Below, piece by piece: positions 6,479-16,992 of a stretch of DNA of 64,000 nucleotides. The first letter of the stretch is position 1. Each line of letters opens with the position of its first letter. The DNA lies in the NCBI RefSeq assembly GCF_014904695.1, contig NZ_JACXXN010000002.1, forward strand, positions 186,001 to 250,000, read 5' to 3'. Source of the stretch: Nostoc sp. MG11. Its GTDB lineage: Bacteria; Cyanobacteriota; Cyanobacteriia; Cyanobacteriales; Nostocaceae. The notes beneath the pieces are model-generated. The model did no database searches. It had not been told where the DNA came from and was given only the letters and a program-made list of their open reading frames with translations. The position numbers and the translations under genes were made by a program.

Positions 6479-9058
6479 GTGGCTTCAAATCAGATAACAG
6501 TAGCTTGTGTATCAAAGGGTCAAAGAGTGGATGAAACCTTAAAATCACTGCATACACCAAATTGTCAGCAAGATGCTATTAACTTGCTTTCAATAGTTGC
6601 TGTAAATTTACCAGGAATGATTTTCCAAGTTCTGCAACGGCGGGATGGTTCTTTGTTTGTCCTTTATGTTAGTTCTGGTTGTCAAGATTTGTGTGAATTA
6701 GAACCAGAAGTTATACAAGCAGACTTTCAGGGATTGCTCAAGCTAATTCATCCGCAGGATGTAAAAACATTTACAGAATCTATAACTGTTGCTATTGGTA
6801 TTTTTTCACCTTGGCGTTGGGAAGGTCGCATCATTACGCCTAGTAGCATGAAGTGGATTCAATGTATTTGCCAACCCCAAAAACAAGCTAACGGCGATTG
6901 TCTTTGGGATGGCTTGGTCATGGATATTACAGACCGAAAACAAGCAGAAGAAAAATTGCGAGAGAGTGAGGCTCGCTATAAAGCAATTTTAGATGCTATC
7001 CCTGATTTAATGTTTCGCATCAGCCGCGATGGCAAGTATTTAGACTTGAAAAGTGAGGGAGCAAATATAACTCTTGCTAAAGAAGAAATAGTTGGTAAAA
7101 ATTTGTGGGAGTTATTACCAAGCGATGTAGCGGCAATTAGCCAAGAAGCGATCGCTAAAACTTTGGATTCTGGAATTTTGCAAACTTATGAATATCAGCT
7201 ACCTGCGCCTCTAGGAGTGCGAGACTATGAAGCGCGATTGGCAGTAAGCGCCCCAGACGAAGTATTAGCAATTGTCCGAGATATTACAGAACGCAAACAA
7301 GCAGAAGTTGCCTTACGTAATCTCGCCCAGAAGTTTTCTAAAGCTTTTAGTTGTAGTCCCGATCCTATTACTATCAGCACGCTTCAGGAAGGACGCTTTA
7401 TAGAAGTCAACGACAGTTTTGTAAACCTTTCAGGTTATCAGCAAGATGAGGTAATTGGTCAAACTGCTTTTGAGTTAAGTATTTGGGTACATGAGAGTGA
7501 TCGCTTAAACTTATTACAAGAGTTGCAAGCTACGGGAGTCGTTCGCAACTTAGAAGTTGAATACCGTCGCAAGTCTGGCGAGATAGTTACAGCACAGCTA
7601 TCAGCCGAAAAAATTGATTTAGATGGTATCCCCTGCATATTAGCAGTTCATCATGACACCACAGAACGCAAGCAGGTGGAAGCGCAATTACACCTCTCAG
7701 CACAGCGCGATCGCTTGTTAACAGAAACCCTAGCGCGAATTCGGTCTTCGTTGAAATTAGATCAAATTCTCCAAACCACCGTAACTGAAGTCAGGCAATT
7801 TCTGCAAGCAGATCGGGTGTTTATTGGTCTAAATAATGCCAAGCTAAAAGGTAGAACTCTTGCCGAATCAGTTGATCCAAACTATCCATCAGTCTCAGGT
7901 TGGTCTACAAATGATCAAGCTTATCTGCAAGAATTGCAGAACTTATTAAAGACGAATCTTGTGCGTGTCATTGAAGATATAACTCAAACAACAATATCTG
8001 CGAAAGTGAAGGCACACTTTCAAAAATTTCAAACGAGGGCTAGCTTAACTGTACCAATTATGCTAGGTGACAAATTATTTGGTGCGTTGATTGCTAATCA
8101 ATGTTCTGGGCCACGTAATTGGCAACCAATGGAAATTGATTTATTACAGCAGATGTCAGAACAGGTAGCGATCGCTATTCAGCAAAGCCTGATCCATCAA
8201 GAACTAGCAGAACTCAATACTAATTTAGAACATCAGGTGCAAGAACGTACAGCTCAGTTGCAGCAGAAAATGCAAGAAATTGAAGAATTGCACCAAGTAA
8301 AAGATGTAGTTTTACACACGGTTGCCCACGATTTACGAACTTCAGTCATGGGTAACTTGATGGTGTTACAGAATTTGCTCAAACGAGAACTGGGGACTGG
8401 GGACTGGGAACTCGGGAACTTGGGGCCCCCTCTGAGAATAAGGGGCAATGGGGACTGGGGACTAGGGAAAGAATCTGTTCAATGCCTAATCCCTGTGTCT
8501 TCTTCCATTATCGAGCGGATGATTCAAGGCAATGACCGCCAACTAACAATGATTAACTCATTACTAGAAATACATTCCTGTGAAAAAGAAGGTATTTCTA
8601 TCAAGCGCGAACTTGTGCAATTTAGCACGCTAATGGAAGAAATGATCGCTGATTTAGAACCAATACTGACACAAAATCAAGCAACTCTGAAGAACTTGGT
8701 TCCTAAAGATTTACCGTTAGTAATGGCGGATACAAATCGGTTACAAAAAGTTTTGGCAAGTTTGTTGACTCATAGCTTGCAACACAATCCACCAGGATTA
8801 AATTTTACGATGAAAGCCACTTTTGAAGCAGGAATGATTCGTACTCAAATTCAACATAACGGTATGGCGATGAGTAAACTAGAGTGCGATCGCCTTTTTG
8901 ATTTGTATGTACGCGAGCCTCAAGACTGTTGTTCTACAAGCATTGGTTTAAAAATGTATCTTTGCCGAAAAGTTATTAAGGCGCATGGTGGTGAAATTGG
9001 TGTCACTACTAACCACAAGCGCGGGTTAACTTTCTGGTTTACATTACCAATCAACTAA
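6479..9058 (+). CDS. PAS/GAF sensor histidine kinase with degenerate catalytic domain
   Basis: An 859-residue protein starting with GTG. Domains in order: PAS (about 40-155, ending DITDRKQAEE), PAS (about 160-275, DITERKQAEV), PAS (about 280-400, DTTERKQVEA), GAF (about 415-570, RDRLLTETLARIRSSLKL), coiled coil (575-610), then the phosphoacceptor helix with the H-box VAHDLRTSVMGN. The ATPase part looks damaged. The N-box reads LLTHSLQHNPP without the usual Asn, the expected D-x-G-x-G reads QHNGMAMS, and the lid has STSIGLKMYLC in place of GTGLGL. A repeat-derived segment (about residues 637-675) sits between the two kinase subdomains. It may be a scaffold or phosphatase rather than a kinase. 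No linked response regulator is adjacent. The histidine-kinase family is sure. Confidence 0.85.
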   Translation: MASNQITVACVSKGQRVDETLKSLHTPNCQQDAINLLSIVAVNLPGMIFQVLQRRDGSLFVLYVSSGCQDLCELEPEVIQADFQGLLKLIHPQDVKTFTESITVAIGIFSPWRWEGRIITPSSMKWIQCICQPQKQANGDCLWDGLVMDITDRKQAEEKLRESEARYKAILDAIPDLMFRISRDGKYLDLKSEGANITLAKEEIVGKNLWELLPSDVAAISQEAIAKTLDSGILQTYEYQLPAPLGVRDYEARLAVSAPDEVLAIVRDITERKQAEVALRNLAQKFSKAFSCSPDPITISTLQEGRFIEVNDSFVNLSGYQQDEVIGQTAFELSIWVHESDRLNLLQELQATGVVRNLEVEYRRKSGEIVTAQLSAEKIDLDGIPCILAVHHDTTERKQVEAQLHLSAQRDRLLTETLARIRSSLKLDQILQTTVTEVRQFLQADRVFIGLNNAKLKGRTLAESVDPNYPSVSGWSTNDQAYLQELQNLLKTNLVRVIEDITQTTISAKVKAHFQKFQTRASLTVPIMLGDKLFGALIANQCSGPRNWQPMEIDLLQQMSEQVAIAIQQSLIHQELAELNTNLEHQVQERTAQLQQKMQEIEELHQVKDVVLHTVAHDLRTSVMGNLMVLQNLLKRELGTGDWELGNLGPPLRIRGNGDWGLGKESVQCLIPVSSSIIERMIQGNDRQLTMINSLLEIHSCEKEGISIKRELVQFSTLMEEMIADLEPILTQNQATLKNLVPKDLPLVMADTNRLQKVLASLLTHSLQHNPPGLNFTMKATFEAGMIRTQIQHNGMAMSKLECDRLFDLYVREPQDCCSTSIGLKMYLCRKVIKAHGGEIGVTTNHKRGLTFWFTLPIN
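8390..8465 (+). repeat. GGGGACT heptamer repeat inserted in frame in a kinase gene
   Basis: GGGGACTGGGGACTGGG at about 8394-8410 and again GGGGACTGGGGACTAGGG at about 8450-8467, flanking a GC-rich core (GGGGCCCCCTCTGAGAAT). Such short heptanucleotide repeats normally lie in Nostoc spacers. Here the block encodes a Gly/Trp-rich segment (GTGDWELGN, GNGDWGLGK) and keeps the frame open. Confidence 0.7.
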
Positions 9059-9066
9059 AGAAAACG

Positions 9067-9603
9067 TCATAACTCAATGATAAAACTATCTCGCTGGTGA
9101 AAGTCAGCCTCCGCTCCTCGATGAGTCAGCGCCCAGTAAGTCACCTCACCATCTCTATGTTTAATAACGCTGGTGATAGCTATTTCCCAAGCTTGTGCCG
9201 AGACAATTTTATCTAAATCGACATCTAAAGCAACTACTAAACTGTCGGCTTGATTCTGGACGCCAAACGGGAGCGTTATGAAAGCTGTTTCCTCTTGCAT
9301 CCCTTGACGATATCCATCAAAGCGGTAAACATTCCAGTATCCGGCGGGAGATAGGTTGAATTCCCAGTACTGCTGAGAATCTTTTATACCCAGAAAAAAT
9401 TCAAAGCATGTATCTTTCCAAAGTTCGTGCTTTCGAGCTGATCTATCTGATGCTGGGGCGATGATAACTTCCTTGAGTTCGTCGAAAAGCTTGTAGCGGA
9501 TGGCTAGTTGATTAGCGCGTCGAGTAATACTACCTGTGATTTTCAAATCAGACAGTGGCTTAGTAGAGGGGAAAGGTTTTAGGGAAAATATTTGATCGTT
9601 CAT
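9067..9603 (-). CDS. DOMON-like domain protein
   Basis: A 178-residue protein made of one beta-sandwich resembling DOMON-type sugar/haem-binding domains: WKDTCFEFFLGIKDSQQYWEF, then LSPAGYWNVYRFDGYR and AWEIAITSVIKH. There is no signal peptide, so it is cytoplasmic. Its start overlaps the stop of the upstream phosphotransferase gene by 4 bases (ATGA-type overlap), so the two are almost certainly co-translated. The function is not established; the coupling with a sugar-kinase-like gene and an epimerase suggests carbohydrate metabolism. Confidence 0.7.
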   Translation of the reverse strand: MNDQIFSLKPFPSTKPLSDLKITGSITRRANQLAIRYKLFDELKEVIIAPASDRSARKHELWKDTCFEFFLGIKDSQQYWEFNLSPAGYWNVYRFDGYRQGMQEETAFITLPFGVQNQADSLVVALDVDLDKIVSAQAWEIAITSVIKHRDGEVTYWALTHRGAEADFHQRDSFIIEL

Positions 9604-10721
9604 TTCATATCCTGAATAATATTGCGAATCTGTGTTTCCTGGGATTCGATACTCTCAGTGAGTTTAAACTGAACGAGCGCCCTTGCAAGGTTGTGTTCTG
9701 AATGCTTGACCTTGAAGTAGACATTCCCTGCTAAATAGTCAGCAAAAAATCTCAGTCCTAATTCAAAGGCGATTAAACGAATTGCATCGTATATGTAGGT
9801 ATAATCATTCTCCGTCAGAAACGCCTTTGCGACAGGGAGATAACCTTGGAGGATTCCCTGACACAATTCGGTGTCGAAATAAACACTTTCCCATTGCTCG
9901 GTTTCTTCTCCTGCGGGATTACAACCCGATCGCAAACAATCGCCAATGTCGTAATGTACTAGGCCAGGCTTAACGGTGTCGAGGTCGATCACGCTCACAG
10001 CTTGCTGAGTAGCAGTATCAAACATGACATTGTTAATTTTGGGATCGCCGTGCATTAGGCGTAGCGGTAGGTTGCCTGTGTCTTTGGCATTTTCTAGGAT
10101 ATGTGCAAAGGTCTGGCGATCGCTAACAAACTGCAAACAATAATTTACTTCCGAAGATAGATGCGGGCTAATTTTAGCCAGAACTTCCTTGTAGTGCTGA
10201 AGATAGAGCGGCGTAATATGAAAACCTTTGAGAGTGTCAGCGAGTTTTTCTGGTGGTAGGTCGCTAATCAAATTGTGGAACATCCCCAGAGCATAGCCGA
10301 TTTCTGTGGCGTGTGAGCGATCGCGCATGGTGTCGAAAGACTGGGAACCTTTAATAAAGCTGATTGCCCGCCAAAACGACCCGTCAGCATCCCTCCAATG
10401 GTCTTGAGCATTCTTAGTCAATAACACGCGAGGTACTTCCCAGCGCCGATTCAGGGAAGCATTTTGTAACCTTTGGTAGACGTGCTCCGTGAAGATACGC
10501 ATATTTTGCATCACAAGCTGAGGCTGGCGAAATACCTTTGTGTTGATGCGTTGTAAGACAAAATGTTGTTCTTCAGCAGAATCTAAGGTAACTAGAAATG
10601 TGTCATTTATATTACCGCTACCAAATAATTCAACGCCTGTAACCTTCCCCAGTTGTGCGAATTGGTCAGCAGCAATAGTAACCAGATTCTCCTCACCCTG
10701 TGTCTTGATATTTTCTGTCAT
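9600..10721 (-). CDS. phosphotransferase (APH fold), N-acetylhexosamine kinase-like
   Basis: A 373-residue aminoglycoside-phosphotransferase-fold kinase. The N-lobe starts with LFGSGNINDTFLV and the hinge with HFVLQRINTKVF. The catalytic loop is LMHGDPKINNVMFD and the Mg-binding motif SVIDLDTVKPG. The opening GSGNINDTF and the QRIN motif are like N-acetylhexosamine 1-kinases and related sugar kinases rather than antibiotic-resistance enzymes. It is followed by the DOMON-like gene with a 4-base overlap. On the same strand upstream lie a Uma2 gene and an N-acylglucosamine 2-epimerase. This suggests phosphorylation of an amino sugar, but the exact substrate is inference. Confidence 0.75.
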   Translation of the reverse strand: MTENIKTQGEENLVTIAADQFAQLGKVTGVELFGSGNINDTFLVTLDSAEEQHFVLQRINTKVFRQPQLVMQNMRIFTEHVYQRLQNASLNRRWEVPRVLLTKNAQDHWRDADGSFWRAISFIKGSQSFDTMRDRSHATEIGYALGMFHNLISDLPPEKLADTLKGFHITPLYLQHYKEVLAKISPHLSSEVNYCLQFVSDRQTFAHILENAKDTGNLPLRLMHGDPKINNVMFDTATQQAVSVIDLDTVKPGLVHYDIGDCLRSGCNPAGEETEQWESVYFDTELCQGILQGYLPVAKAFLTENDYTYIYDAIRLIAFELGLRFFADYLAGNVYFKVKHSEHNLARALVQFKLTESIESQETQIRNIIQDMK

Positions 10722-10877
10722 GTTTGTGTACCTGCACTACTCCCCACGTGATTGCACAAAGGTAATAGGGGATATCGTAGCGTAAGTATTGCGATCTTCG
10801 GTTGAGTACAACGAGGTTTTAGACATCTGCTGCAATGTATCTAAATTACTTAGCCGCACTCTCTGGAAAAACCCGAC

Positions 10878-11462
10878 TCAAGTCCAACAAAGCATCTTCA
10901 ATCCAGGAATGGCCAAAGATTGATTAGATAGATAAATTTGCTTACTAAGATAGTTAAACTTACCTTGAACATTTTGATAAGGCTGACTGTAACGCTCTAA
11001 TTGATAAGCATTTAAGTTGACAACCCAATAATCAGAAATTCCGGCTTCTGCGTATAGTTCTAGCTTTTTTGTTTGGTCGTAGATCAATGTGGAATCTGAA
11101 ATTTCCACAACCAGCAAAATGTCTTCGGGGTAGGGATGATGAGCGAGATAATCTTCATCTCTTCCTCGTGCAATGACGACATCTGGCTCAGGTTCACTCT
11201 GATTAGGAAGGGTAACAGGATCTTGACCACGGATGACTGCGCGATCGCCCAAAAGCCGATCCAGTTGACGGCACAGTATAGAACTACACACTGTATGAGG
11301 CATTCCCTTTGCTAGTATTTGGATCAGTTCTCCCCTAATTAATTCAATGCGATCGCCCTCCTTCAAAAATCCAAGTTCAATCAATCGATGATATTCGTCT
11401 ATTGTGAATCGCTTTGGTGTCACAACATTCATGGGACACTTATCAAATAGGTCTGTTTTCAA
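10878..11462 (-). CDS. Uma2 family (DUF820) endonuclease-fold protein
   Basis: A 194-residue protein of the PD-(D/E)XK-like Uma2 family, greatly expanded in cyanobacteria. Motifs: FTIDEYHRLIELGFLKEGDRIEL near the N-terminus, then the nuclease-like core EPEPDVVIARGRDED, ILLVVEISDSTLIYD and K at LELYAEAGISDYWVVNL. Start choice: a TTG at 11462 is preceded five bases upstream by GAGGAG, whereas the ATG at 11432 (MNVVTPKRF) has no such site, so the TTG is preferred. The biological role of this family is unknown. It sits inside the amino-sugar block with no evident relation to it. Confidence 0.8.
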   Translation of the reverse strand: MKTDLFDKCPMNVVTPKRFTIDEYHRLIELGFLKEGDRIELIRGELIQILAKGMPHTVCSSILCRQLDRLLGDRAVIRGQDPVTLPNQSEPEPDVVIARGRDEDYLAHHPYPEDILLVVEISDSTLIYDQTKKLELYAEAGISDYWVVNLNAYQLERYSQPYQNVQGKFNYLSKQIYLSNQSLAIPGLKMLCWT

Positions 11463-11481
11463 TTTAGCTCCTCAGCAAAGA

Positions 11482-12687
<1,206 letters not shown>

Positions 12688-12774
12688 TCAGTCTCCTTAA
12701 ATTTATAACTTCTTAATAGCTTCACAATAGTTTTTTGGAATCTGATTACTGATTACTGCCTACTTTAGGGACTC

Positions 12775-13608
12775 TCAGCATAAAGTTGCCTCTTTTTGCA
12801 ATACAACCTGATGCTCTTTGCGCCAAGCATGGGGAGGTAAACCGTGATGTTGGCGAAACTGGCGGGAGAAATGACACACATTTTGATAGCCTAATGCTTT
12901 GGCAATTTGCTCAATTGTCTGGTTGTTATTTTGGAGTAAAAAGCGAGCACCTGCCATCCGGCGTTTGACAATCCAGCTGTTTACAGTTTCTCCTGTTTGC
13001 CTTGCTACTCGGTTAGTTAAGTAAGCAGATGAGTAACCAACTGCCTCAGCCACATCACACAAAGTAATTCCTTGGTGATAGTTAGCTTCAATGAAGTCGA
13101 AAACTTCTTTTAATTGAGGATCGCAGGGAAATATTGAGTCGGGAGGAGCAATATCTGAAGTCTGAGGTGCAGCTGTTGGCTTTGGAGTATTTAAAAATTG
13201 AATAGTCCACCAGTATTGGAGAGTAGCTTGCTTTTGCAGCCGGGTGGCGATCGCTCTGAGCAATTCGTCTAGTGTAGAGGGTTTGGTCAGATAATCATCT
13301 GCCCCTAACTCCATAGCTTTGCGAACCTCTGCCTTAGTGTCGCTGCCAGTGAGAAAAATGAAGGGGATGATTGCTGTTATAGGGTCTTCACGCAGCGTAG
13401 TTAAAACGCTATAACCATCCATATCGGGCATTATAATATCACAAATCACTAGGTCGGGTAAATGTTCTCGTGCTTGCTGGATGCCAACACAACCGTTTTG
13501 AGCGCCGATTGTATTAAAACCTTCAGCCTCAAGACCCTTTAAGAAAAGATTACGGGTAACGGTATCATCTTCAATTACAAGGATTTTTTTCGCCGATTCG
13601 TACATCAT
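12775..13608 (-). CDS. response regulator with AraC-type DNA-binding domain (scytonemin regulator homologue)
   Basis: 277 residues. An N-terminal receiver domain (KKILVIEDD acidic pocket; phospho-acceptor Asp in LVICDIIMPDMDGYS; FLTGSD; Lys in DDYLTKP) is followed by a linker and two C-terminal AraC helix-turn-helix units (LCDVAEAVGYSSAYLTNRVA and IEQIAKALGYQNVCHFSRQF). The gene lies downstream of the PAS kinase on the same strand, both divergent from scyA. This is the same arrangement as the two-component pair next to the Nostoc punctiforme scytonemin genes, where the regulator is needed for scytonemin production. It most likely binds the long region upstream of scyA. Two adjacent ATGs are possible starts. 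Confidence 0.9.
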   Translation of the reverse strand: MMYESAKKILVIEDDTVTRNLFLKGLEAEGFNTIGAQNGCVGIQQAREHLPDLVICDIIMPDMDGYSVLTTLREDPITAIIPFIFLTGSDTKAEVRKAMELGADDYLTKPSTLDELLRAIATRLQKQATLQYWWTIQFLNTPKPTAAPQTSDIAPPDSIFPCDPQLKEVFDFIEANYHQGITLCDVAEAVGYSSAYLTNRVARQTGETVNSWIVKRRMAGARFLLQNNNQTIEQIAKALGYQNVCHFSRQFRQHHGLPPHAWRKEHQVVLQKEATLC

Positions 13609-13766
13609 TTTTTCTCACTAGAACTTTTGGCGGGAAATACTTACCAAACTCTGTGCTGAGTATTAAGTAGGGAAGAGATAAATTTTTCATTTTTAAGAGT
13701 TATGAATATTCAGATAAACATAGTTAATAGTTAACAACTCAACACACACAACTCGGAACTGATATT

Positions 13767-15722
13767 TTATTTTGATAGTGGCAGCATGACAGTAAAAGTA
13801 GTGCCTACACCAACTTCGCTTTCCATAGCAATTTGACCGCCATGTAAGTCTACAAGGGTTTTGACAATCGATAGTCCTAGTCCAGTACCAGGTATATGAT
13901 CGATATTGCTACCTCGATAAAATGGCTCAAATAGTTGTTGTTGATCTGCTACTGAAATGCCGATACCTCTGTCTTTTACCTGAAAAACTATTTTTCCATT
14001 TTCACAAGAAAGTTTCAAATCAATCACACTCCGAGACGACGAATATTTGATTGCATTATCAAGTAAGTTATTGAGAACAGACTCTAGTAGTTTTTTATCT
14101 ACGTAGGCTGTTAAGCATTCCACTTGACTAACAAAATTTATTGGGTTCTGGCTACTGCTCATCTGCATCTGTGCTACTAAATCATTGCAGAACTGAACTA
14201 TCTCAACTGATTTTGGCTGGAAGTTTATTTTTGCTGCTTCTGCTTTAGCGAAAAACAGAATGTCATCCAACATTTGGCTTAATTGTTCAACAGCTGTTTG
14301 AATGTGATCAAATAATGGTTGTATCTCCTCCTGTGTCCATTCATCCATGTGTCGCTTTAGTAAGCTATTAGAAAATGAAACAGTGTTTAACGGGGTGCGA
14401 AATTGATGGCAGACCATAGAAAGAAAGCGTGCTCTGAGTTCGCTAAGTTGTTTTGCTTGTTCTAAAGCCTGGTTAAGCTCTGATTCTGCATATTTGTAAT
14501 CAGTAATATCAATACCTGCAATCAGTTCGACTGGGTTTCCCCCAAAATCCAGCACTCCATCCAATATCGCAACCGTGCAAGCTAACCAGCGCTCCGTACC
14601 GTTTTTTGTCAGAATATTCATCTCCTGGTATTCAAAGTTAGTCGCTTCACCCTGGTTTCGTACGTGTCTACGTTTTTTACTTTTGATCAATCGGCGAAGA
14701 TCAAAGCCAGTCAGCAGTTCCTTTCTTGTGTAACCAGTTAATAGCTCTACAGCCGGATTTACGTAGCAAAGCCGCATACCTTGAATCAAGAAAGTGCTAG
14801 CATCTGTTGTTTCTGCCAAAGTTTGAAATCTAGCTGCGTTCAGCCGTAATGCTTCCTCTGTCTGTTTGGATTCAGTAATGTCCCAAATACTCCAAACTCT
14901 ACCAATAATTTTTTCATCAAGCCACTGAGGTTTAGAGTAGTGTGCGAACACTCTGCCATCTTTCAATTCCAGAATGTCGTAGCTCTCGAAGTCAGACTGG
15001 CTGGAAACTTCCCAAATCATCCGACTAAAGGTTTCTGGGTCTTTAAGTTGGTTCTCAAAAAAGGCTTTGCATCGAGGACATTTTTTGGATAACATCAAAG
15101 ACTCTGGGATCTGCCACATATCCACAAATCTCTGATTAAAGCTTAGAATATCTCCCTCAAAGTTAACCGCAACAATAGCGTTGGCAGTAGATTCAAGAGT
15201 AGAGCGAAGTATAGATAAAGACGTTTCAAGTTCTCCTTCCTTAGTCTTTAGTTTAGAAACTTCTTGTTGCAAATGGCTTTTAGCATCTCTTAACTCATCA
15301 ACCCACCTTTGCATACTCATTTCTACTACTTCATCGCTTTTGTCACGAGCAAAGACACAGCTAAACTCTTTACCTTGGTGTTCTACACGAGTCATGGATA
15401 TTTCCACCAAGAATATCCCACCTCCTTTTTTGCGATAGCGAGACTTAAAAGTAAGGTAATTCTGTGATTTGCTCTCTGACCAGTTGTGCAAAGAAAAATC
15501 TACATCTATACTATGCAGCGTCATCGAAAGTAATTCCTCACGGGAATACTCAGTCATCCGGCAAGCAGCATCGTTGACGTAGAGAAACTGCGCGTTTTCT
15601 CCTATACAAAAAGCAGCATCTACAGCTTGATTTATTAATAAATGAGCAAACCTCAACTCTACTTCTGGCTGTAGTGCCGATTGAGAGTTGGATCGAGCTA
15701 ACGTATAGTCGTTAAAATTCAT
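13767..15722 (-). CDS. PAS-domain sensor histidine kinase (scytonemin two-component partner)
   Basis: 651 residues. Three PAS domains (about 20-130, 170-280, 290-405) with a coiled coil after the first, then HisKA (H-box MVCHQFRTPLN) and a complete ATPase domain (LNNLLDNAIKYSS, DRGIGIS, GTGLGLSI). The second PAS contains a CPRC pair, a possible metal or redox site. There is no membrane segment, so it is a soluble sensor. Start choice: AAGGAG lies just upstream of ATG 15722, while the in-frame GTG at 15734 overlaps that site and is rejected. It precedes the AraC-type regulator by about 160 bases. Sensing of UV or redox signals is inferred from the scytonemin context. Confidence 0.9.
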   Translation of the reverse strand: MNFNDYTLARSNSQSALQPEVELRFAHLLINQAVDAAFCIGENAQFLYVNDAACRMTEYSREELLSMTLHSIDVDFSLHNWSESKSQNYLTFKSRYRKKGGGIFLVEISMTRVEHQGKEFSCVFARDKSDEVVEMSMQRWVDELRDAKSHLQQEVSKLKTKEGELETSLSILRSTLESTANAIVAVNFEGDILSFNQRFVDMWQIPESLMLSKKCPRCKAFFENQLKDPETFSRMIWEVSSQSDFESYDILELKDGRVFAHYSKPQWLDEKIIGRVWSIWDITESKQTEEALRLNAARFQTLAETTDASTFLIQGMRLCYVNPAVELLTGYTRKELLTGFDLRRLIKSKKRRHVRNQGEATNFEYQEMNILTKNGTERWLACTVAILDGVLDFGGNPVELIAGIDITDYKYAESELNQALEQAKQLSELRARFLSMVCHQFRTPLNTVSFSNSLLKRHMDEWTQEEIQPLFDHIQTAVEQLSQMLDDILFFAKAEAAKINFQPKSVEIVQFCNDLVAQMQMSSSQNPINFVSQVECLTAYVDKKLLESVLNNLLDNAIKYSSSRSVIDLKLSCENGKIVFQVKDRGIGISVADQQQLFEPFYRGSNIDHIPGTGLGLSIVKTLVDLHGGQIAMESEVGVGTTFTVMLPLSK

Positions 15723-16681
15723 ATCCCTACTCACTCCTTATAATAAAGTCCACACCATAGCTGTGAAGAAAGTTATAAGCACAACTTATCTAAAATCCTT
15801 AAATGCACATTAGACTGCTAAAAATTAAAATTTATTAGCATATCCCAGAATTTTTTTATGAATTGTGTTAACAAATCTTATTATACAGCAAATAAATGCA
15901 TAATTAGACCCAAATTTCCTCGAAAAATTAAAACAATTGGAATCTGTTGTTGGTTTAAATAATTTGCTACGAGTAAAGGAAAATTGTAGCCAAATCAACA
16001 AGATTAATCCAAAATCTTGTTTAGATTTAGAACTGTAAAACGTTTAATTTATAGGTTAAGCAAGATATTCAAAATTGAGCTATATCTACATCAATTATGT
16101 GTGTGCATAGTCATTTAATGGTTAACTTAAGATGTGTTTGCCTGAGAATAATTCATATTTTGAATAGGCAAATTTTTTCAAAAATTTAATGTTCGTTAAA
16201 TTACTCTTGCAGGGATTTAACTATAAAATTATATACTCAGTCATCTGCCATAAGAAATAGTTTAATCAAGGAATACTCAGTAAGTGCTTAAACATCGCTC
16301 TATAGAAATAGAGAATGTTAAGAATGTATGTTTTGAAGGGCACAAAAAAGCTAAATCAAGAAGTATTTGCTGACAAGAACAAAGACTGCCACGATATTTT
16401 GGTTCTGATCATAATATTTTAATTGAGATAATTTGTGTTGATGAGTTAGGTAGATAAACTTAGTGGGTTGACTTTTTTGAATAACAAAAACTAGCCATAA
16501 TGAAATAAGCTAAAACATATTTGATTTCCATTTAAATAGCACCGACTTGGCACGGTGCATAGAAACCATGTCTTATCCTTGACACTTATAAATTAATATT
16601 TATTGTAAGTATAGTGACACAGCTTACTTGCGATCGCAAGGTATCAATCTCCAAAAACAGCCAAGTAAAAATTGTCGTGAT

Positions 16682-16732
16682 CACAACAACAACAAAATTG
16701 ATATCTTCATCGAAAGATTTTTCATTGCAAAT
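16682..16732 (+). repeat. scyA-upstream direct repeat, copy 1
   Basis: A 51-bp unit beginning CACAACAACAACAAAATTGA and ending TTTTTCATTGCAAAT. An associated GGTATCAAT lies about 42 bp upstream (16640). Copies 2 and 3 follow at spacings of 124 and 120 bp. Confidence 0.75.
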
Positions 16733-16805
16733 ATGTTCATGTATCTGTCCAGTCATCGCCAGGTATCAATTTACTAAATGACTGAGTATAAATTAGGACT
16801 ACTGA

Positions 16806-16856
16806 CACAACAGCAACAAAATTGACATCTTCATCAAAGAATTGTTCATTGTAAAT
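16806..16856 (+). repeat. scyA-upstream direct repeat, copy 2
   Basis: A 51-bp unit beginning CACAACAGCAACAAAATTGA and ending TTGTTCATTGTAAAT, differing from copy 1 at several positions without length change. It contains a TTGACA box (16822-16827). The upstream GGTATCAAT is at 16762. Confidence 0.75.
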
Positions 16857-16925
16857 GAGCCTTCACTTCATTAGCCATAGCCAGAGAACTATCTCTCAGA
16901 CAGGCTCAGTGGGCAATGTAGCCGT

Positions 16926-16979
16926 CACAACAATAGCAACAAAATTGACATCCATATCAAAGGATTTTTCATTGTTAAC
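16926..16979 (+). repeat. scyA-upstream direct repeat, copy 3
   Basis: A 54-bp unit (3-bp insertion near its start) containing GCAACAAAATTGACATC and ending TTTTTCATTGTTAAC. It also carries TTGACA. It lies about 245 bp upstream of the scyA start codon. Confidence 0.75.
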
Positions 16980-16992
16980 AAGTCTTAATCTC

